Source: Roseiconus nitratireducens | GTDB lineage: Bacteria > Planctomycetota > Planctomycetia > Pirellulales > Pirellulaceae | Assembly: GCF_008629675.1 (NCBI RefSeq) | Contig: NZ_VWOX01000020.1 | Coordinates: 1-64,000, forward strand | Direction of reading: 5' to 3' | Length of the DNA: 64,000 nt | Shown here: in pieces, positions 63,358-64,000 of the stretch | Numbering within the stretch: position 1 is the stretch's first letter | How the letters are laid out: each line of letters starts with the position of its first letter | Translations under genes and position numbers: made by a program | The notes under the pieces: generated by a model | Told to the model about the DNA's origin: nothing | The model's input: the letters and a program-made list of their open reading frames with translations, nothing else | Databases searched by the model: none

Positions 63358-64000
63358 TCAGACCTGTCCCAGTGTGCAATGGCCGAACGAAAGGTTGCCG
63401 CCGCTGACGACGGCGACGACGCGTTGCCCGGCAAAGCGATCAGCGTTTTCCACCAGCCCGGCCAGCGTGACCGCGCCGGATGGTTCAGCCACCAGCCGCA
63501 CCCGTTCGGCCAACATCCGCGTCGCGGACAGGATGGCTTGCTCGGAAACCAGCAGCAAATCGTCAACGTACTGCTGGATGATTGGAAACGTCAGCGTTCC
63601 GACAGATGTCCGCAATCCGTCGGCAACCGTGTCATAGCGGTGGACGGGTTGAGGCGATCCGGCTTGCAAGCTGCGGGCGGTATCGTCGGCCCAAGCCGGC
63701 TCGACCGCGATGACCCGAACGTCAGGCCGAGTCGCTTTCGCGATCGACAGGATGCCGGCGAGCAGACCGCCGCCTCCGACCGGCACCAGGATGACATCGG
63801 GCCAGTGAACCTGTTCCAAGATTTCCAGCCCCACGGTCCCCTGACCGGCGATCACCTGCGGATCATCGTAAGGATGCACCAGCGTCGCTCCAGTCTCCTG
63901 CCGCACCCGCTCCGCGGTCTGATGGCGACTTTCGGTCGTCGGCTCGCAGAGAATCGGCTCGACTCCGTAACCTCGCACCGCATCGAGTTTGTTGGGTGAC
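63358..64000 (-). CDS. PLP-dependent threonine/serine dehydratase-like enzyme (partial)
   Basis: The last 213 codons of a gene that continues past the window end; the catalytic lysine region lies outside. The fold-type II C-terminal half is clear: NKLDAVRGYGVEPILCEP, ATLVHPYDDPQVIAGQGTVGLEIL (typical of threonine deaminase/serine racemase), ILVPVGGGGLLAGI (phosphate-binding glycine loop), AEPSGAVTLAGL and VSGGNLSF. There is no C-terminal ACT domain, so it resembles the catabolic threonine ammonia-lyase or serine racemase type rather than IlvA. Confidence 0.85.
   Translation of the reverse strand, partial: SPNKLDAVRGYGVEPILCEPTTESRHQTAERVRQETGATLVHPYDDPQVIAGQGTVGLEILEQVHWPDVILVPVGGGGLLAGILSIAKATRPDVRVIAVEPAWADDTARSLQAGSPQPVHRYDTVADGLRTSVGTLTFPIIQQYVDDLLLVSEQAILSATRMLAERVRLVAEPSGAVTLAGLVENADRFAGQRVVAVVSGGNLSFGHCTLGQV

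Overview
The window is a dense, GC-rich bacterial chromosome segment with 47 protein-coding genes and no tRNA, rRNA, CRISPR array or insertion sequence that I can recognise. It most resembles a planctomycete of the Rhodopirellula/Pirellula type. The pointers are a DUF1559 protein with a prepilin-type N-terminus, a Tat-exported Gfo/Idh/MocA oxidoreductase, a ThuA-domain protein, DUF1573 and SHD1-domain exported proteins, and a multihaem c554-type cytochrome fusion. Many genes use GTG or TTG starts. This assignment is inference from gene content.

Layout. 0-4.1 kb: purL carrying two PurS-like domains, then a two-cluster ferredoxin. 4.4-7.0 kb: a large secreted low-complexity protein. 7.1-9.8 kb: an overlapping trio of a diadenylate cyclase, cmoA and cmoB (c-di-AMP synthesis plus wobble-uridine tRNA modification). 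9.9-11.6 kb: SseB-like and AIM24-like genes. 12.0-16.7 kb: an exported oxidoreductase, then metY abutting a metX-metW fusion (homocysteine synthesis). 16.8-17.7 kb: a secreted endo/exonuclease/phosphatase-family protein. 17.8-29.5 kb: a surface-polysaccharide cluster with a WaaL/Wzy-like protein, flippase, polymerase, acyltransferase, sulfotransferase, GT4 glycosyltransferase and initiating sugar transferase on the minus strand. Opposite these, on the plus strand, lie a Cys-rich lipoprotein and a Wza-like exporter. 29.5-37.9 kb: a UvrD-type helicase, a small conserved protein, glgC, a ferredoxin-NADP reductase, an SHD1 protein and hemY. 37.9-43.3 kb: the ligase-associated DNA-repair module (exonuclease, ATP-dependent ligase, Lhr-like helicase).

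43.3-54.4 kb is a continuous minus-strand run. In transcription order it holds an LRR lipoprotein, an M24 aminopeptidase, accB, accC, a WecA/MraY-type transferase, an O-antigen-ligase-like protein, a DUF1573 protein and a metallophosphatase-like/tetrahaem cytochrome fusion. 54.4-55.3 kb is non-coding and repeat-rich. 55.3-64 kb holds a parvulin foldase with a lipoprotein, a small unknown gene convergent with tsaB, two tandem metallophosphoesterases, the DUF1559 pseudopilin with a good intrinsic terminator, a ThuA protein and a PLP-dependent dehydratase cut by the window end.

Unusual structure. There are domain fusions (PurS-PurS-PurL, MetX-MetW, phosphatase-like/cytochrome). There are repeated short (13-21 bp) tandem duplications, several of them at gene 3' ends: a 6 x 18 bp array inside tsaB, 4 x 17 bp at a stop codon, and 2 x 18 bp duplicating a stop codon. 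Small REP-like palindromes also recur between genes. I found no defence island, prophage or clear new multi-gene system.
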